From the NCBI RefSeq assembly GCF_017876495.1, contig NZ_JAGIOB010000001.1, positions 3,720,001 to 3,784,000 on the forward strand: a DNA stretch of 64,000 nucleotides, written 5' to 3'. Position numbers and translations under genes: made by a program. The stretch's first letter is position 1; each line of letters opens with the position of its first letter. The notes beneath the pieces are model-generated. The model ran no database searches. It saw nothing but the letters and a program-made list of their open reading frames with translations, and had not been told where the DNA came from. This document shows, piece by piece, positions 50,594-61,100 of this stretch. This stretch comes from Microlunatus capsulatus (GTDB lineage: Bacteria; Actinomycetota; Actinomycetes; Propionibacteriales; Propionibacteriaceae).

Positions 50594-51758
50594 GAGGCAC
50601 CTCCGACGTGCCCCCGATGGCCCCGCGCAGCTCGTGCGCCACGCGCTCGACCTGCGCGGTGGTGATGCCCGGGTAGAGCGGGAGGGACAGGATCTCCCCG
50701 GCGTACCGCTCGGACCGGGTGAGCCCTCGACTGCTGGCCAGGAGCCCTGCGAACGCGGGCAGCCTGTGCACAGGAGCGGGGTAGTGGATGGCCGCCCCGA
50801 TGCCCGCGGCCTGCAGCCGAGCGGCCACCCGGTCACGGTCCGCCACCCGGACGACGAACAGGTGCCACACGTGCTCGTTGTCCTCCAGGGTCCGGGGCAG
50901 GACCACGGTCTCCAGGTCGCCGAGCAGGTGGGTGTACAGGGCAGCTGCCGCCCGTCGCTCGTCGTTCCACTCCGGGAGGTGCCGCAGCTTCACCCGGAGG
51001 ACCGCCGCCTGGAGCGAGTCGAGCCGCGAGTTGGTCCCCAGGTGGGTGTGCTCGTACCGGCGCAGACCGCCGTGCGAGCGGAGCGCTCGGATCCGCTCCG
51101 CGGTCTCCCTGTCCTGGGTGACCACGGCTCCGGCGTCGCCGTAGGCGCCGAGGTTCTTCCCGGGGTAGAAGCTCGTCGCCGCTGCCGTGCCGAACGAGCC
51201 GGCCACCCGGCCGGCACGTGTGGCTCCCTGGGACTGGGCGGCGTCCTCGAGGACCAGGACGTCCGGGCCGACCGCCTCACTGATGCGCTCGATCTCGGCC
51301 ACCTGGCCGTAGAGGTCGACCGCGATGACGGCCCGCGTCCGGGACGTCACCCGGTGGGCGAGGTCCTCGGGGTCGAGCAGGTAGTGCTCGTCGCAGTCCG
51401 CGAGGACCGGGACGGCGCCTGCGCGGACCACGGCCTCGGCCGTCGCGACGAAGGTGTTGGCCGGGATGAGCACCTCGTCGCCCGATCCGATGCCGGCGCC
51501 CCGCAGCGCGAGCTCGATGGCGTCGGTCCCGTTGCCGACGCCGACGCAGTGCGCCGCCCCGCAGAACGCCGCGTACTCCTGCTCGAAGGCGGTCACCTCG
51601 GGCCCGAGGACGAACGCCGTGGTGTCCATGACGGCGTCCATGGCCGGCCGGACCTCCGCGGCGATGCGCCGGTGCTGCAGCCCCAGGTCGACCAGCGGCA
51701 CGGGGGCGGCGGGCCCGTCATCGTGCCGGGCGGCGTCGGCCAGCGTCGTGGTGGTCAT
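50586..51758 (-). CDS. DegT/DnrJ/EryC1 sugar aminotransferase
   Basis: The 390-aa PLP enzyme transfers an amino group to a nucleotide keto-sugar. VPLVDLGLQHRRI at the start, VGVGNGTDAIELAL, VLEDAAQSQGAT and the PLP lysine in FYPGKNLGAYGDAG are clear. The N-terminal sequence resembles WlbC/WbpE and FdtB-type enzymes, which work on 3-keto sugars. Its ATG overlaps the flippase stop by four bases. Confidence 0.92.
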   Translation of the reverse strand: MTTTTLADAARHDDGPAAPVPLVDLGLQHRRIAAEVRPAMDAVMDTTAFVLGPEVTAFEQEYAAFCGAAHCVGVGNGTDAIELALRGAGIGSGDEVLIPANTFVATAEAVVRAGAVPVLADCDEHYLLDPEDLAHRVTSRTRAVIAVDLYGQVAEIERISEAVGPDVLVLEDAAQSQGATRAGRVAGSFGTAAATSFYPGKNLGAYGDAGAVVTQDRETAERIRALRSHGGLRRYEHTHLGTNSRLDSLQAAVLRVKLRHLPEWNDERRAAAALYTHLLGDLETVVLPRTLEDNEHVWHLFVVRVADRDRVAARLQAAGIGAAIHYPAPVHRLPAFAGLLASSRGLTRSERYAGEILSLPLYPGITTAQVERVAHELRGAIGGTSEVPRG

Positions 51759-53218
51759 GAGTTCCCCGTTCCTTCGGTGGTGAGGTGTTCGGCGGCCCGC
51801 AGCTGGTGCACGCGACGTGTCCACCAGCGGGCCATCGGGAGGACGTAGAGGGTGAGCGCGAGGCCGCCGGAGACGGCGACGGCGCCCAGCGGGGACCCGA
51901 TCCGCTCGTTGGCGAACCAGGAGGCCAGCGCGAACGGCAGCACGGCGGCGGCGGGCACGACGGCCGTGCGCAGGACGGCGGCCGGCCTGATCCCGAGCCG
52001 TCGGAGGCACACGAGGTAGGCGGGCAGCGTCACCGCGAGCGCGACGACGAGGTGGGTCCAGCCGGCGCCGGCCAGGCCGAAGACCAGGATGCCCGCAGCC
52101 ATCGCCGGCACCATGGCGAGCAGCCACACCGCCTGCACCACCAGCACGGGTCGGGTCTGGCCGGCCGCGATCAGGTAGGTGGCCAGGAGGTCGAAGACGA
52201 CGCGGACGCCCCCGAAGACGGCGAGCCCGGCCAGCGCGGCGCCGGCGGCGGCCCAGCGGTCGCCGTAGAGCAGGCGCACCACGGCGCCGGCGCTGGTGGC
52301 CAACCCGGCGCCGAGCAGCAGGGCCACCGCCCACAGGGGTGCCAGCACCAGCAGCAGGGTGTCGTTGCGGCGCCGTCCCTCGTCCAGCCGCGCGAAGGCG
52401 GGCAGCGCGACCACCCGGACGGCCTGCCCGACGGCGCTCATGGGCCAGGACGACACGTTGAAGGCCAGCACGTAGAGACCGAGCTGCACCGGGCTCAGGA
52501 GCCGTGCCACCAGCAGGTTGTCCACGCTCAGCAGCACCCACGAGAGCAGGTTGGCGGCGGCGAGCGGGAGGCAGAACCGGATGGACTCGGCGGCGATCGT
52601 GCGGTCGAAGCCGAGGCGGACCGGCACGCGTGCCGCCAGGTGCTGCCCGACGACGGAGACGACCTGGGTGACGATCTGCCCGACGGCCAGGGCCACCGGC
52701 CCGGCGCCGGCGAGGGCGAGCGCCGCCATCGTCGCGGTCGAGAGGACCAGGGCCGTGCCGTTGACGGCGAACAGCGCCTTCTGCCGGAACGCCCGCTGGA
52801 GCAGCGCCGCGGGTGCGATCGACAGCCCGAAGACCGCCATGGCGACCGCCATCAGCCGGAGCACCCCCGTCGAGTCCGGGCTCTCGAACGCCCGCGCGAT
52901 CAGCGGTGCGGCGATGACCATCGACAGCGCCAGGGTGCCACTGGTCAGCAGGCCCAGGGTGGTCACCGTCGGGATCCGGCGCTGGACGTCGGCGGCCCGG
53001 ACCAGGTCCGTCCCGAGACCGAACTCGGCCAGCGTCCCGAGCACGGCCCAGACCGTCAGCGCCACCGCGAAGACGCCGAACTCCTCAGGAGCGATCAGCC
53101 GCGCCATGATGATGCTGACGCCGAAGTTCCCGATCCGCAGCATCAGGTTGCCCGCGGTCACCCAGCCGAGGCTCCGACCCACGCGTCCCGTGGTGGGCTC
53201 GACCGCGACGGCGGTCAT
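51755..53218 (-). CDS. polysaccharide flippase (Wzx type)
   Basis: The 487-aa membrane protein has about 12-14 helices of the MOP superfamily. The N terminus GWVTAGNLMLRIGNFGVSII and MARLIAPEEFGVFAVAL are typical of Wzx/RfbX flippases. It would move the lipid-linked repeat unit across the membrane for polymerisation. It overlaps genes on both sides by four bases. Confidence 0.92.
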   Translation of the reverse strand: MTAVAVEPTTGRVGRSLGWVTAGNLMLRIGNFGVSIIMARLIAPEEFGVFAVALTVWAVLGTLAEFGLGTDLVRAADVQRRIPTVTTLGLLTSGTLALSMVIAAPLIARAFESPDSTGVLRLMAVAMAVFGLSIAPAALLQRAFRQKALFAVNGTALVLSTATMAALALAGAGPVALAVGQIVTQVVSVVGQHLAARVPVRLGFDRTIAAESIRFCLPLAAANLLSWVLLSVDNLLVARLLSPVQLGLYVLAFNVSSWPMSAVGQAVRVVALPAFARLDEGRRRNDTLLLVLAPLWAVALLLGAGLATSAGAVVRLLYGDRWAAAGAALAGLAVFGGVRVVFDLLATYLIAAGQTRPVLVVQAVWLLAMVPAMAAGILVFGLAGAGWTHLVVALAVTLPAYLVCLRRLGIRPAAVLRTAVVPAAAVLPFALASWFANERIGSPLGAVAVSGGLALTLYVLPMARWWTRRVHQLRAAEHLTTEGTGNS

Positions 53219-54267
53219 ATCCCGTACCGCCGTTCACGGCGCCAGGCCAGGTGGTGGGTCACGCGGGACGCGAAGCGGCGCGACGACGCCGCCGGCCAAC
53301 GCCCTCCACGACCCGGCCCGAGGTCGAAGGCGCGACCCCAGACGGTCCGGCCGATCCCGGCGTCCGTCTCGAGCGCGAAACGCCGGTAGTCCGCGACGGC
53401 CTCCGCGTCGCCACCGTCGCGGTGCGTCCGCAGCCCTCGGCGGAGGGCCTCGACGGCCAGCCGCCGCATGACCACGGGCCGCAGCGCAGCCACCTCCGCC
53501 CGCCCGGTGGCGTGCTCGTCGAACAGCAGCCCGAACGTCGTGCGGCGCTCCACCAGGTCGGTGAGCCAGCCGTTGTAGGTCGTCAGGTGCATGTTCGCCT
53601 CGTGCACGCGGTACAGCGCCTGGTCGGGGCCGTTGACGCGTCCGACGTCCCAGTGCAGGGCCGTGCGCAGCCAGAGGTCGAGGTCGCCGGAGTGGGGCAG
53701 CCGGGGGTCGTAGAGACCGACCTGGTCGAGGGCTGCGCGGCGCATCACCACTTCCGGGCTGGAGATGAAGCACCGCGCCTGCCGGGCCGAGCTGCGCAGC
53801 CAGCTGGAGCCGCTCCAGACCGTCCAGTTGCGGACCGTGGCCGCCGGTGCGGGCGCCTCCCCGCTGAACGAGCGGGCGTAGCCGTAGACGAGCCCGACCG
53901 ACGGGTGGGCCTCCATCAGGGCGACCGCGCGGGTCAGCGCGCCCGGGGGGAGCAGGTCGTCGGCGGAGAGCAGGGCGACGTAGTCACCGCGGACCTGCTC
54001 GAGGCCGTCGTTGTAGGTGCGGATGTGCCCGCGGTTCACCGGGTGCCGCAGCACCGAGACGGAGGGGTGCCGAGCGGCGAGCTCCTCGGCCACCTCGCCG
54101 CTGCCGTCCGGGGAGGCGTCGTCCACGACGAGGACGTCCACGACGACCTGGGGCTGGTCGAGCAGGCCCTGCACCAGGGCAGGCAGGTAGCGGCCGTAGT
54201 TGTAGCAGGGGACGACGACGCTGACGGTCGGCGTGCTGCGCAGCGGCTGGGGGCGCACGAACCTCAT
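53215..54267 (-). CDS. glycosyltransferase family 2
   Basis: The 350-aa product is a GT-A enzyme with SVVVPCYNYGRYLPALVQG, VVDDASPDGSG and the metal site LLSADDLLPPGAL. HSGDLDLWLRTAL carries acidic residues for catalysis. The C-terminal 100 residues are Arg-rich and may contact the membrane. The start at ATG 54267 overlaps the acetyltransferase stop by four bases. Confidence 0.9.
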   Translation of the reverse strand: MRFVRPQPLRSTPTVSVVVPCYNYGRYLPALVQGLLDQPQVVVDVLVVDDASPDGSGEVAEELAARHPSVSVLRHPVNRGHIRTYNDGLEQVRGDYVALLSADDLLPPGALTRAVALMEAHPSVGLVYGYARSFSGEAPAPAATVRNWTVWSGSSWLRSSARQARCFISSPEVVMRRAALDQVGLYDPRLPHSGDLDLWLRTALHWDVGRVNGPDQALYRVHEANMHLTTYNGWLTDLVERRTTFGLLFDEHATGRAEVAALRPVVMRRLAVEALRRGLRTHRDGGDAEAVADYRRFALETDAGIGRTVWGRAFDLGPGRGGRWPAASSRRFASRVTHHLAWRRERRYGI

Positions 54268-54908
54268 CCGGCGGCATCCCGGAGAGATCGGGCCGGCACG
54301 CCGGCCCAGGTCTGGCCCGCGGGGAGATCCTGGAGCAGGACGGCGCCCATGCCGAGGGTGGCGCCGGCCCCCACCTCGACGCCCTGGCGCACGCTGCTGC
54401 TCATCCCCAGGTAGGCGGCGGAGCCGACACGGACGCCGCCACCCAGGCGGACCCCCGCGCAGAGGGTCGCGTAGTCCTCGACCTCGTCGTCGTGCGTCAG
54501 CGTCACCTGCGGCATGACGACCACGTGCCGGCCCACGACCACGTCCGACGTCAGCACCACGCCCGCGAGCAGCACGCTGCCGCTCCCGACCCGGCACGAG
54601 TCCGGCACCCGGACCGAGGGGTCGACGACCGTCGCCCACCGGTCGGCCGAGACGCCGTCCCGGGCCAGCCGCTCGGCCAGGGCGCGGCGGCCCTGCCCGC
54701 GGCCGGCGCACAGCACCAGCAGCGCCTCCGAGTGGTCGTGCAGGGCCTCCGTGCCACCCAGCACGGGGTGTCCTCCGACCGTCGTGCCGTGCCGAACCGG
54801 GTCGTCGTCGACCAGGCCGACGACCTTCAGGTCGGTGCTGGTCTCGAGCGCGGCGACGACCTCGCGGGCGAGGCCTCCCGCCGCGACGAGGATGACGCTG
54901 TCGGACAC
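54264..54908 (-). CDS. sugar O/N-acetyltransferase (NeuD/PglD-like)
   Basis: The 214-aa product has an N-terminal nucleotide-binding region (LVAAGGLAREVVAALE) followed by hexapeptide repeats (VVVGRHVVVMPQVTLTHDDEV, the histidine being the likely base). This matches NeuD/PglD-type enzymes that acetylate amino sugars. With the aminotransferase encoded one base upstream it forms a usual pair for making an acetamido sugar. Confidence 0.88.
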   Translation of the reverse strand: MSDSVILVAAGGLAREVVAALETSTDLKVVGLVDDDPVRHGTTVGGHPVLGGTEALHDHSEALLVLCAGRGQGRRALAERLARDGVSADRWATVVDPSVRVPDSCRVGSGSVLLAGVVLTSDVVVGRHVVVMPQVTLTHDDEVEDYATLCAGVRLGGGVRVGSAAYLGMSSSVRQGVEVGAGATLGMGAVLLQDLPAGQTWAGVPARSLRDAAG

Positions 54909-54909
54909 C

Positions 54910-56046
54910 TCAGTCCGTCCCGACCGACACGAGGACGTCGATGACCCGGCCCTGCTGCGTCTCGTCCATCTGGTGGAACAGGGGGAGGATCAGGGTGCCG
55001 TCGGTCAGCCGTTCGGTGACCGGCAGCGAGCCCGGGACGGCCAGGTGAGCGTGCGGTGGCTGACGGTGGGTGGACATGATCCCGCGGCGGGCCGAGATGT
55101 CGGCCTCCGCCAGCCGGACCAGCAACTCGTCCCGTCCCACGGGGGAGGTGGGATGGACCTCGACCCAGTAGGACTGGAAGTTGCTCGTCCCCCAGGGGGG
55201 GTCAGCCACCGCACGCAGCTCGGGGATCTCCTCGAGGTGCTTGGCGTAGGTGGCGGCCAGCGCGCGGCGGCGCTCGACGATCCCGGGCAGCCGCTGGAGC
55301 TGGACCAGCCCCACCGCCGCCTGGAGGTCGGTCATCCGGTAGTTGAAGCCGACCTCGTCGTAGCTCTCGGCCGGGGCGAGCACCTGGCCGTGCCGGTCCG
55401 CAGCGGAGACGCTCATGGCGTGCTCGCGCAGGGTGCGGGCGCGGGCCGCCCAGGCCGGGACCGAGGTCGTCAGCATCCCGCCCTCACCGGTGGTGAGGAT
55501 CTTGCGCGGGTGGAAGGACCAGGCCGCGATCTCGGCGCCGGCGCCCACCGGCCGGCCGCGGTAGGTCGAGCCGGCCCCGCAGGCCGCGTCCTCGACGACG
55601 GTGACGCCGCGGGGGTCGCAGACGGCCCGGATGGCGTCGAGGTCGACGGGGACGCCGCCCTGGTCCACGACGATGACAGCCCGGGTCCGCGCGGTCAGGA
55701 CCCCGGCCACCGTCTCGGCGGTCAGGTTGCCGGTGGTCAGGTCGACGTCGGCGAACACCGGCGTCGCGCCTTGGTAGACGACGGCGTTGGTGGTGGCGAT
55801 GAAGGAGAAGGAGGGCACGACGACCTCGTCGCCGGCCCGGACCCCGACCACCTCGAGGGCCAGGTGCAGCGCCGTCGTGCAGGAGGAGACGGCGACGGCG
55901 TGCTCGGCCTGCATGGCCGTCGCAAAGGCGCTCTCGAAGGCCGCGACCCGCGGGCCCTGGGCCACCCAGCCCGAGCGGAGGACCTCGGTGACCGCCTCGA
56001 TCTCCTCCTCGCCGAGGTAGGGGAGCATGACGTTGACGCGGCTCAT
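54910..56046 (-). CDS. DegT/DnrJ/EryC1 sugar aminotransferase
   Basis: The 378-aa PLP enzyme has VMLPYLGEEEIEAVTEVL, VSSCTTALHLALEV, VEDAACGAGS and the PLP lysine in WSFHPRKILTTGEGG. It is of the group that includes PglE and PseC-type 4-keto-sugar aminotransferases. Together with the epimerase upstream and NeuD-like protein downstream it could form an acetamido sugar. Its start is coupled to the epimerase stop. Confidence 0.92.
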   Translation of the reverse strand: MSRVNVMLPYLGEEEIEAVTEVLRSGWVAQGPRVAAFESAFATAMQAEHAVAVSSCTTALHLALEVVGVRAGDEVVVPSFSFIATTNAVVYQGATPVFADVDLTTGNLTAETVAGVLTARTRAVIVVDQGGVPVDLDAIRAVCDPRGVTVVEDAACGAGSTYRGRPVGAGAEIAAWSFHPRKILTTGEGGMLTTSVPAWAARARTLREHAMSVSAADRHGQVLAPAESYDEVGFNYRMTDLQAAVGLVQLQRLPGIVERRRALAATYAKHLEEIPELRAVADPPWGTSNFQSYWVEVHPTSPVGRDELLVRLAEADISARRGIMSTHRQPPHAHLAVPGSLPVTERLTDGTLILPLFHQMDETQQGRVIDVLVSVGTD

Positions 56047-57059
56047 GCCGGAGCCCCGACCGGTTCGCGCCCGGCCGCCTCGGCGGCGTCGCGCTCGCGC
56101 TCGCCGCGCCACCAGGCCACGAGCTCGCGCAGGCCGTCGGTCAGGCCGACCGTTGCGGTGAAGCCCAGGTCGCGGCTGGCCGCCTCGGTGCTGGCCAGCC
56201 GGCGGGTGACCCCGTTGACCGGGCGGTCCGGGCCGTGCTCGACGCCCAGGTCGGAGTCCATGGCCGCGAGCAGCGCCTCCGCGAGGCCCGTCAGCGAGGT
56301 CTCGACGCCGCTGGCGATGTTGTACGTGCCCTCGGCCACCGGGCTGGTCGCGGCGAGCAGGTTCGCCCGGGCGATGTCGGTCGTCTGGACGAAGTCCATC
56401 GTCTGCTTCCCGTCGCCGAAGATCAGCGGCGGCTGGCCGGCGGTGATCCGCTCCATCCAGCGGATCAGGACCTCGGTGTAGAGGCCGTGGATGTCCATCC
56501 GCGGCCCGTAGACGTTGAAGTAGCGCAGCGCCACGTAGTCGAGGCCGCTCATGGCCCGGAAGCTGCGCAGCATGCCCTCGTTGAAGGTCTTGGCGGCGCC
56601 GTAGAAGGTGTCGTTGGCGTAGGGGTGGTGGTCCTCGCGGGTCGGGAACTCCTCCGCCAGCCCGTAGACCGAGGCCGACGACGCCGCGACCAGCTTCGTC
56701 ACCCGGTGCTCGGCGGCGGCCTCGATGACGTTGAACGTCCCGTCGACCAGCACCTCCAGGGCCAGCCGGGGCTCGGAGGCGCACTGGGTGATCCGGATCG
56801 CGGCCTGGTGGAGCACCAGGTCCGCGCCTCGGGTGAGGTCGTGCACGAGGTCGCGGTCGCGGAGGTCGCCCACCACCAGTCGGAGCCGCGGGTCGTCGAG
56901 CACCTCGCGCAGGTTGGCCCGGCGGCCGCGGACGAGGTTGTCGAGCACGCGCACCTCGGCCACCTCGGCGGCCAGCAGCTGGTCGACGATCGTCGAGCCG
57001 ATGGTTCCGGCACCGCCCGTCACCAGGACGGTGGCCCCGCGGAGGTCGACGACGCTCAC
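56043..57059 (-). CDS. NAD-dependent nucleotide-sugar epimerase/dehydratase
   Basis: The 338-aa short-chain dehydrogenase has VLVTGGAGTIGSTIV for NAD binding, AASSASVYG, the catalytic FYGAAK (Y-x3-K) and RYFNVYGPRMD. It resembles UDP-glucose 4-epimerase-like proteins; a dehydratase activity is less likely but not excluded. It is coupled at both ends by 4-base overlaps. Confidence 0.9.
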   Translation of the reverse strand: MSVVDLRGATVLVTGGAGTIGSTIVDQLLAAEVAEVRVLDNLVRGRRANLREVLDDPRLRLVVGDLRDRDLVHDLTRGADLVLHQAAIRITQCASEPRLALEVLVDGTFNVIEAAAEHRVTKLVAASSASVYGLAEEFPTREDHHPYANDTFYGAAKTFNEGMLRSFRAMSGLDYVALRYFNVYGPRMDIHGLYTEVLIRWMERITAGQPPLIFGDGKQTMDFVQTTDIARANLLAATSPVAEGTYNIASGVETSLTGLAEALLAAMDSDLGVEHGPDRPVNGVTRRLASTEAASRDLGFTATVGLTDGLRELVAWWRGERERDAAEAAGREPVGAPA

Positions 57060-58114
57060 GCCACCAGCTCCTTCTCGTCGGCGCCGGCGTGGTCCACCGG
57101 GCTCACCGCGCCACCGGTGGCCAGGCTCGTGCTGACGGCCTCGAGCACCGAGAGCACGCGCAGCCCGGCACGGCCGTCGGTCCGCGGGGCCCGGCGCTCC
57201 TCGATGGCGGCGGCGAACTCGGCGGCCATCCCCGCCAGCGCCTCGGTCTCGGGCAGGGCGGGGACGGTGATGTCACCCATCCGGTAGGACACCGTCACCG
57301 CGGCCCGCTGCTGGGCGTCGGCGGCCTGGGTGCCGAGGTCGACGCCGCGGTCGTGGACCGAGATCCGCTGCTGCGGGTTGAGGTCGTCCCAGACCAGGGT
57401 GCGGCGGCTGCCGCCCACCACCATCTGGCGGATCTTGGTGGGGGAGAGCCAGTTGACGTTGATGTGGGCGATGCCGCCGGAGGCCAGCGGCATGGTGAGG
57501 TACCCGACGCAGGCCTTGCCGGCGCCCAGGGGGTCGGCGCCGTTCGCGCTCACCGTCAGCGGGTCCAGCCCGCCGGGCAGGATGAAGTCGAGGATCGACA
57601 GGTCGTGCGGGGCCAGGTCCCAGAAGACGTCGACGTCGGGCTGCACCAGGCCGAGGTTGATCCGGGTGGAGTCGACGTAGAGGATCTCGCCCAGCTCGCC
57701 GGAGGCGACCACCTGCTGGATGTGGCGGACCGCCGGGGTGTAGCAGTAGGTGTGGTCGATCATCAGCACCCGGTCGGCCGCCTCGGCCGCCGCCACCATG
57801 AGCGCGGCGGTCTCGGCGTTGTCGGCCAGCGGCTTCTCGACCAGCACGTGCTTGCCCGCCTCGAAGGCGGCGAGGGCCAGCGGTGCGTGCGTGCGGGCGG
57901 GGGTGGCGATGGCGACGGCGTCGACGTCGTCGCGGGCCAGCAACCGCTCGACGGAGGTCTCGACCTCGACGGTGGACCGGGCCCCGACGACCTTGCGGGC
58001 GCGCGCCTCGTCGAGGTCGCAGACCGCTACGAGGTCCCAGGCCGGGCTGTTGCGGAAGTTCCGGACGAGGTTGGGGCCCCAGTAACCGGCTCCGATGACG
58101 GCGATCGAACGCAT
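57056..58114 (-). CDS. Gfo/Idh/MocA sugar-nucleotide oxidoreductase
   Basis: The 352-aa product has IAVIGAGYWGPNLVRNF for NAD binding, VEKPLADNAETA with the conserved EKP, and FWDLAPHDLSILDFIL with the active-site histidine. The Gfo/Idh/MocA group in polysaccharide loci includes WlbA/WbpB, which oxidise C3 of UDP-GlcNAcA. It follows the giant secreted-protein gene by 44 bases and begins the coupled run of biosynthesis genes. Confidence 0.9.
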   Translation of the reverse strand: MRSIAVIGAGYWGPNLVRNFRNSPAWDLVAVCDLDEARARKVVGARSTVEVETSVERLLARDDVDAVAIATPARTHAPLALAAFEAGKHVLVEKPLADNAETAALMVAAAEAADRVLMIDHTYCYTPAVRHIQQVVASGELGEILYVDSTRINLGLVQPDVDVFWDLAPHDLSILDFILPGGLDPLTVSANGADPLGAGKACVGYLTMPLASGGIAHINVNWLSPTKIRQMVVGGSRRTLVWDDLNPQQRISVHDRGVDLGTQAADAQQRAAVTVSYRMGDITVPALPETEALAGMAAEFAAAIEERRAPRTDGRAGLRVLSVLEAVSTSLATGGAVSPVDHAGADEKELVA

Positions 58115-58158
58115 GGCTGTTGTTCTTCCTGTGAGGACGAGAGGTCGTGTGCTGGCGC

Positions 58159-61100
58159 TCAGACGAGCACGAGCACGTCGACCCAGAAGTTGGTCGAGCT
58201 GGGGTTGGCCGGGAACACGTCACCGTTGGCGGTCCGGCCACCGGAGACCGGGACGCTCAGCGGGCCGGAGGCGTAGGTGCTGCCGTAGCCGGACGACGTG
58301 GTCGACCACCGCCCGACCGGGGCGTGGTAGGACGCGACGTAGCTCGTGCCGGCGGTGATCGCCACCGGCGTCGTGAAGGTGGCCGTCCGCCAACCGGTGC
58401 CGGTCTGGGCGGTGGAGGCGGTGGCCAGCACGCTGGTGCCGTTGGCGTTCCAGAGCTTGACGGTGCGACCGGTGTTGAGCGACGAGGCGTAGTAGCGGAT
58501 CGCTGTCACCTGGCCGGCGCGGCTCGAGGAGAAGGAGACGCCGAGTGTGGTCGGCACGCTCGAGGCGCTGGTGGCACTGGGTAACCGCGTCGTGGCGTAG
58601 AGGCTCACGCTCTGCGCCGCCGTCGTGAAGGACCAGGTCGCCGCCGCGGGCATCACGACGCCCGTGGCGCTCCGGGCGCTGACCGAGGCCGTGTAGGTGG
58701 TCGAGCTGGTCAGCGCCGCCGTCGGACGGAAGGTGACCGTCCGCGTCGTGGTGCTGTAGGTGGTGGTCCCGGCCACCGAGGCGCCCGCCGCCGTCCGCAG
58801 TGTCAAGGTCGCGGACCCCGTGGTGATCGCGCGGGCGAAGGTGGCCGTCACCGTGGTCGTGGCGGCGACGCCGGCGGTGCCGTCGGCCGGCGAGCGGCCG
58901 GTGAGCACGGGCGGATCGACGTCAGCCGTGGTGAACGACCAGGTGCGCGGTGCCGCCATCGGCACGCCGGAGGTGTTGTTGGCCGTCACGCTGACGGTGT
59001 AGGTGGTCGCACCCGCCAGGGCCGAGGACGGGGTGAACGTGGCGACGCGGCTGGCCGAGTAGCTCGTGGCCCCGGCGACGACGACGCCGGCCCGCGTCAC
59101 CCGGACCTGAACCGACGCCGGGTCGACGTCCCGCGCGAAGGTGGCCGTGACGGCAGCAGTCACCGCGACGCCGGTGGCTCCGGCCGCCGGGCTCGTGGAG
59201 GTGGTGGTCGGGGCGGTCGGATCGGCCGTCGTGAAGCTCCAGCTGCGCGGCGCGGCCATGGCGACGCCGCTCGGGGTGCTGGCCGTGGCGGTGGCCGTGT
59301 ACCGGGTGTAGCCGGTCAACGGTGCGGCCGGGGTGAACACCGCCCGGCGGGCGGCGGCGTCGTAGGTGGTCGTCCCGCCGACCGCGACCCCTGCCGGCGT
59401 CCTGAGCGTCAACGCCACCGAGGCGGGGGCGACGTCACCGGTGAAGGTCGCGGTGACGGTGGAGGCGGGCGGGACGTTGACCGCCGCGTCGGCCGGCGTG
59501 ACACCCGTGACGGTCGGCGTCGTCGACGCCGTGCTGAACGTCCACGTGCGCGCCCTCGGCATGGACACCCCGGACGAGCTGTCGGCGGCGGCCGAGGCGG
59601 TGTAGGTGCTGCCTGCGACGAGAGGTGCGGCGGGCAGGAAGGTCGCTCGACGACTCGTCTCGTCGTAGGACACCTGCCCGCCGATGAGCTGGCCCGCCGC
59701 GTCGGCGACCGTCACGGCCAGGGAGCTCTCCGTGATCGCGCGGTCGAAGACGGCGGTGACCGAGGAGTCAGCCGGGACTGCGGCCGCACCTGCGGCGGGA
59801 GCGACCGTGGTGACCACGGGCGGGTCGTCGTCGGCCGTGGTGAAGACCACGTCGACGTAGTAGTTCGAGCTCAGGTAGCTCTGGACGGGGCGGTTGTCGC
59901 CGAGCGCGTACACCCCGCCGTCGACGGGGGCCACCAAGGGCACGTTGGTGACGGGTGCGTTGAAGTAGCCGTTCGCCGCCGAGTAGTGGCCCCGCGGTGC
60001 GTAGTAGCCGGCGGTGTAGCTGCGACCGGCTACCACCGGCACGGGCGCGGCGAAGGTGGCGGTCTGCCACCCGGGGTCGCGGTCGACGAAGGTGAGGCTC
60101 GCGATCTCGGCTCCGTCCGGTCCCCAGAGGCGTCCCGTGTGGGTCCCGGTGTTCGCGGCGTCGCGGTAGTAGCGCAGGCCCTTGACGAACCCGCTCACGG
60201 TCGGGCTGAAGGTGAGGCCCAGCGTGACGGCGCTGGTGTCACCGGAGTCGCTGAGCGCCGGCGTCGTCGAGGTGTCCATCAGCGAGCACGGGCAGGCGGC
60301 GGCGCCGGAGGTGGTGAAGGTGCTGGTGAAGGGGGTCGTCATCGCGGTGCCCGCGGCCGACGCGGCACCGGTGACCGTCACCGTGTACCGGGTGCCCGCG
60401 TCGAGGGGGCCGGCCGGGGTGAAGGAGGCGGTCGTGCCGGCCGTCTCGTTGGCCATGTTGCCCGTGACCGGCTGTCCGTCCGCGCTGCGCTTGACCGCGA
60501 TCTGCGCCGTCCCTGGCTGGATGCTGCCGTTGAAGACGGCGGTCACCTGGGCCGACACCGGTACCGAGGTCGCGCCGGTCCCCGGGCTGCTGTCGACCAC
60601 CTCCGGCGGCTGACCCGGGGCCACGTTGAAGACGGGGTCGACGAAGTAGTTGGCCGAGGAGGCGTTGAGCGGCGCACCCGTGGAGCTGTAGACGTAGCGT
60701 CCGCCGTTCGCCAGGGTGGAGAGCGGTCCACGGGTGATCTTGGCCGCGAGGCCGCCACCGGCGGCGGAGTAGCGGCCCTGGGGTGCCAGGTAGGACGCGA
60801 TGTAGGTGGCGCCGGCGGCCACGGCCACCGGAGCGTCGAAGTCTGCCTGCTGCCAGCCGGTCGTGCTCTCCGACAAGACCGGGGCGGTCGCGAGCCGGCG
60901 ACCGGTGCGGTCGTACAGGCTGACGGTGTGGGCACCTCCGTTGCCAGGGCCCTTGTAGAAGCGGATGCCGCTGATGGTGCCGGCCTCGCTGCTCGTGAAG
61001 GCCATGCCGAGCTGCAGGGTCGAGGTCTCGGTCTCCGGGGGGTTCGTCGGGTGGTCGCCGTCGTCGAAGACGGTGCAGGGGCAGACGCCGTCGGGCGAGG

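Noticed and set aside
50594-50836. N-terminal extension of the WsaF-like glycosyltransferase
   Set aside because: The extra 81 codons overlap the aminotransferase gene and look like frame-shifted sequence. GTG at 50593 has a good ribosome site.
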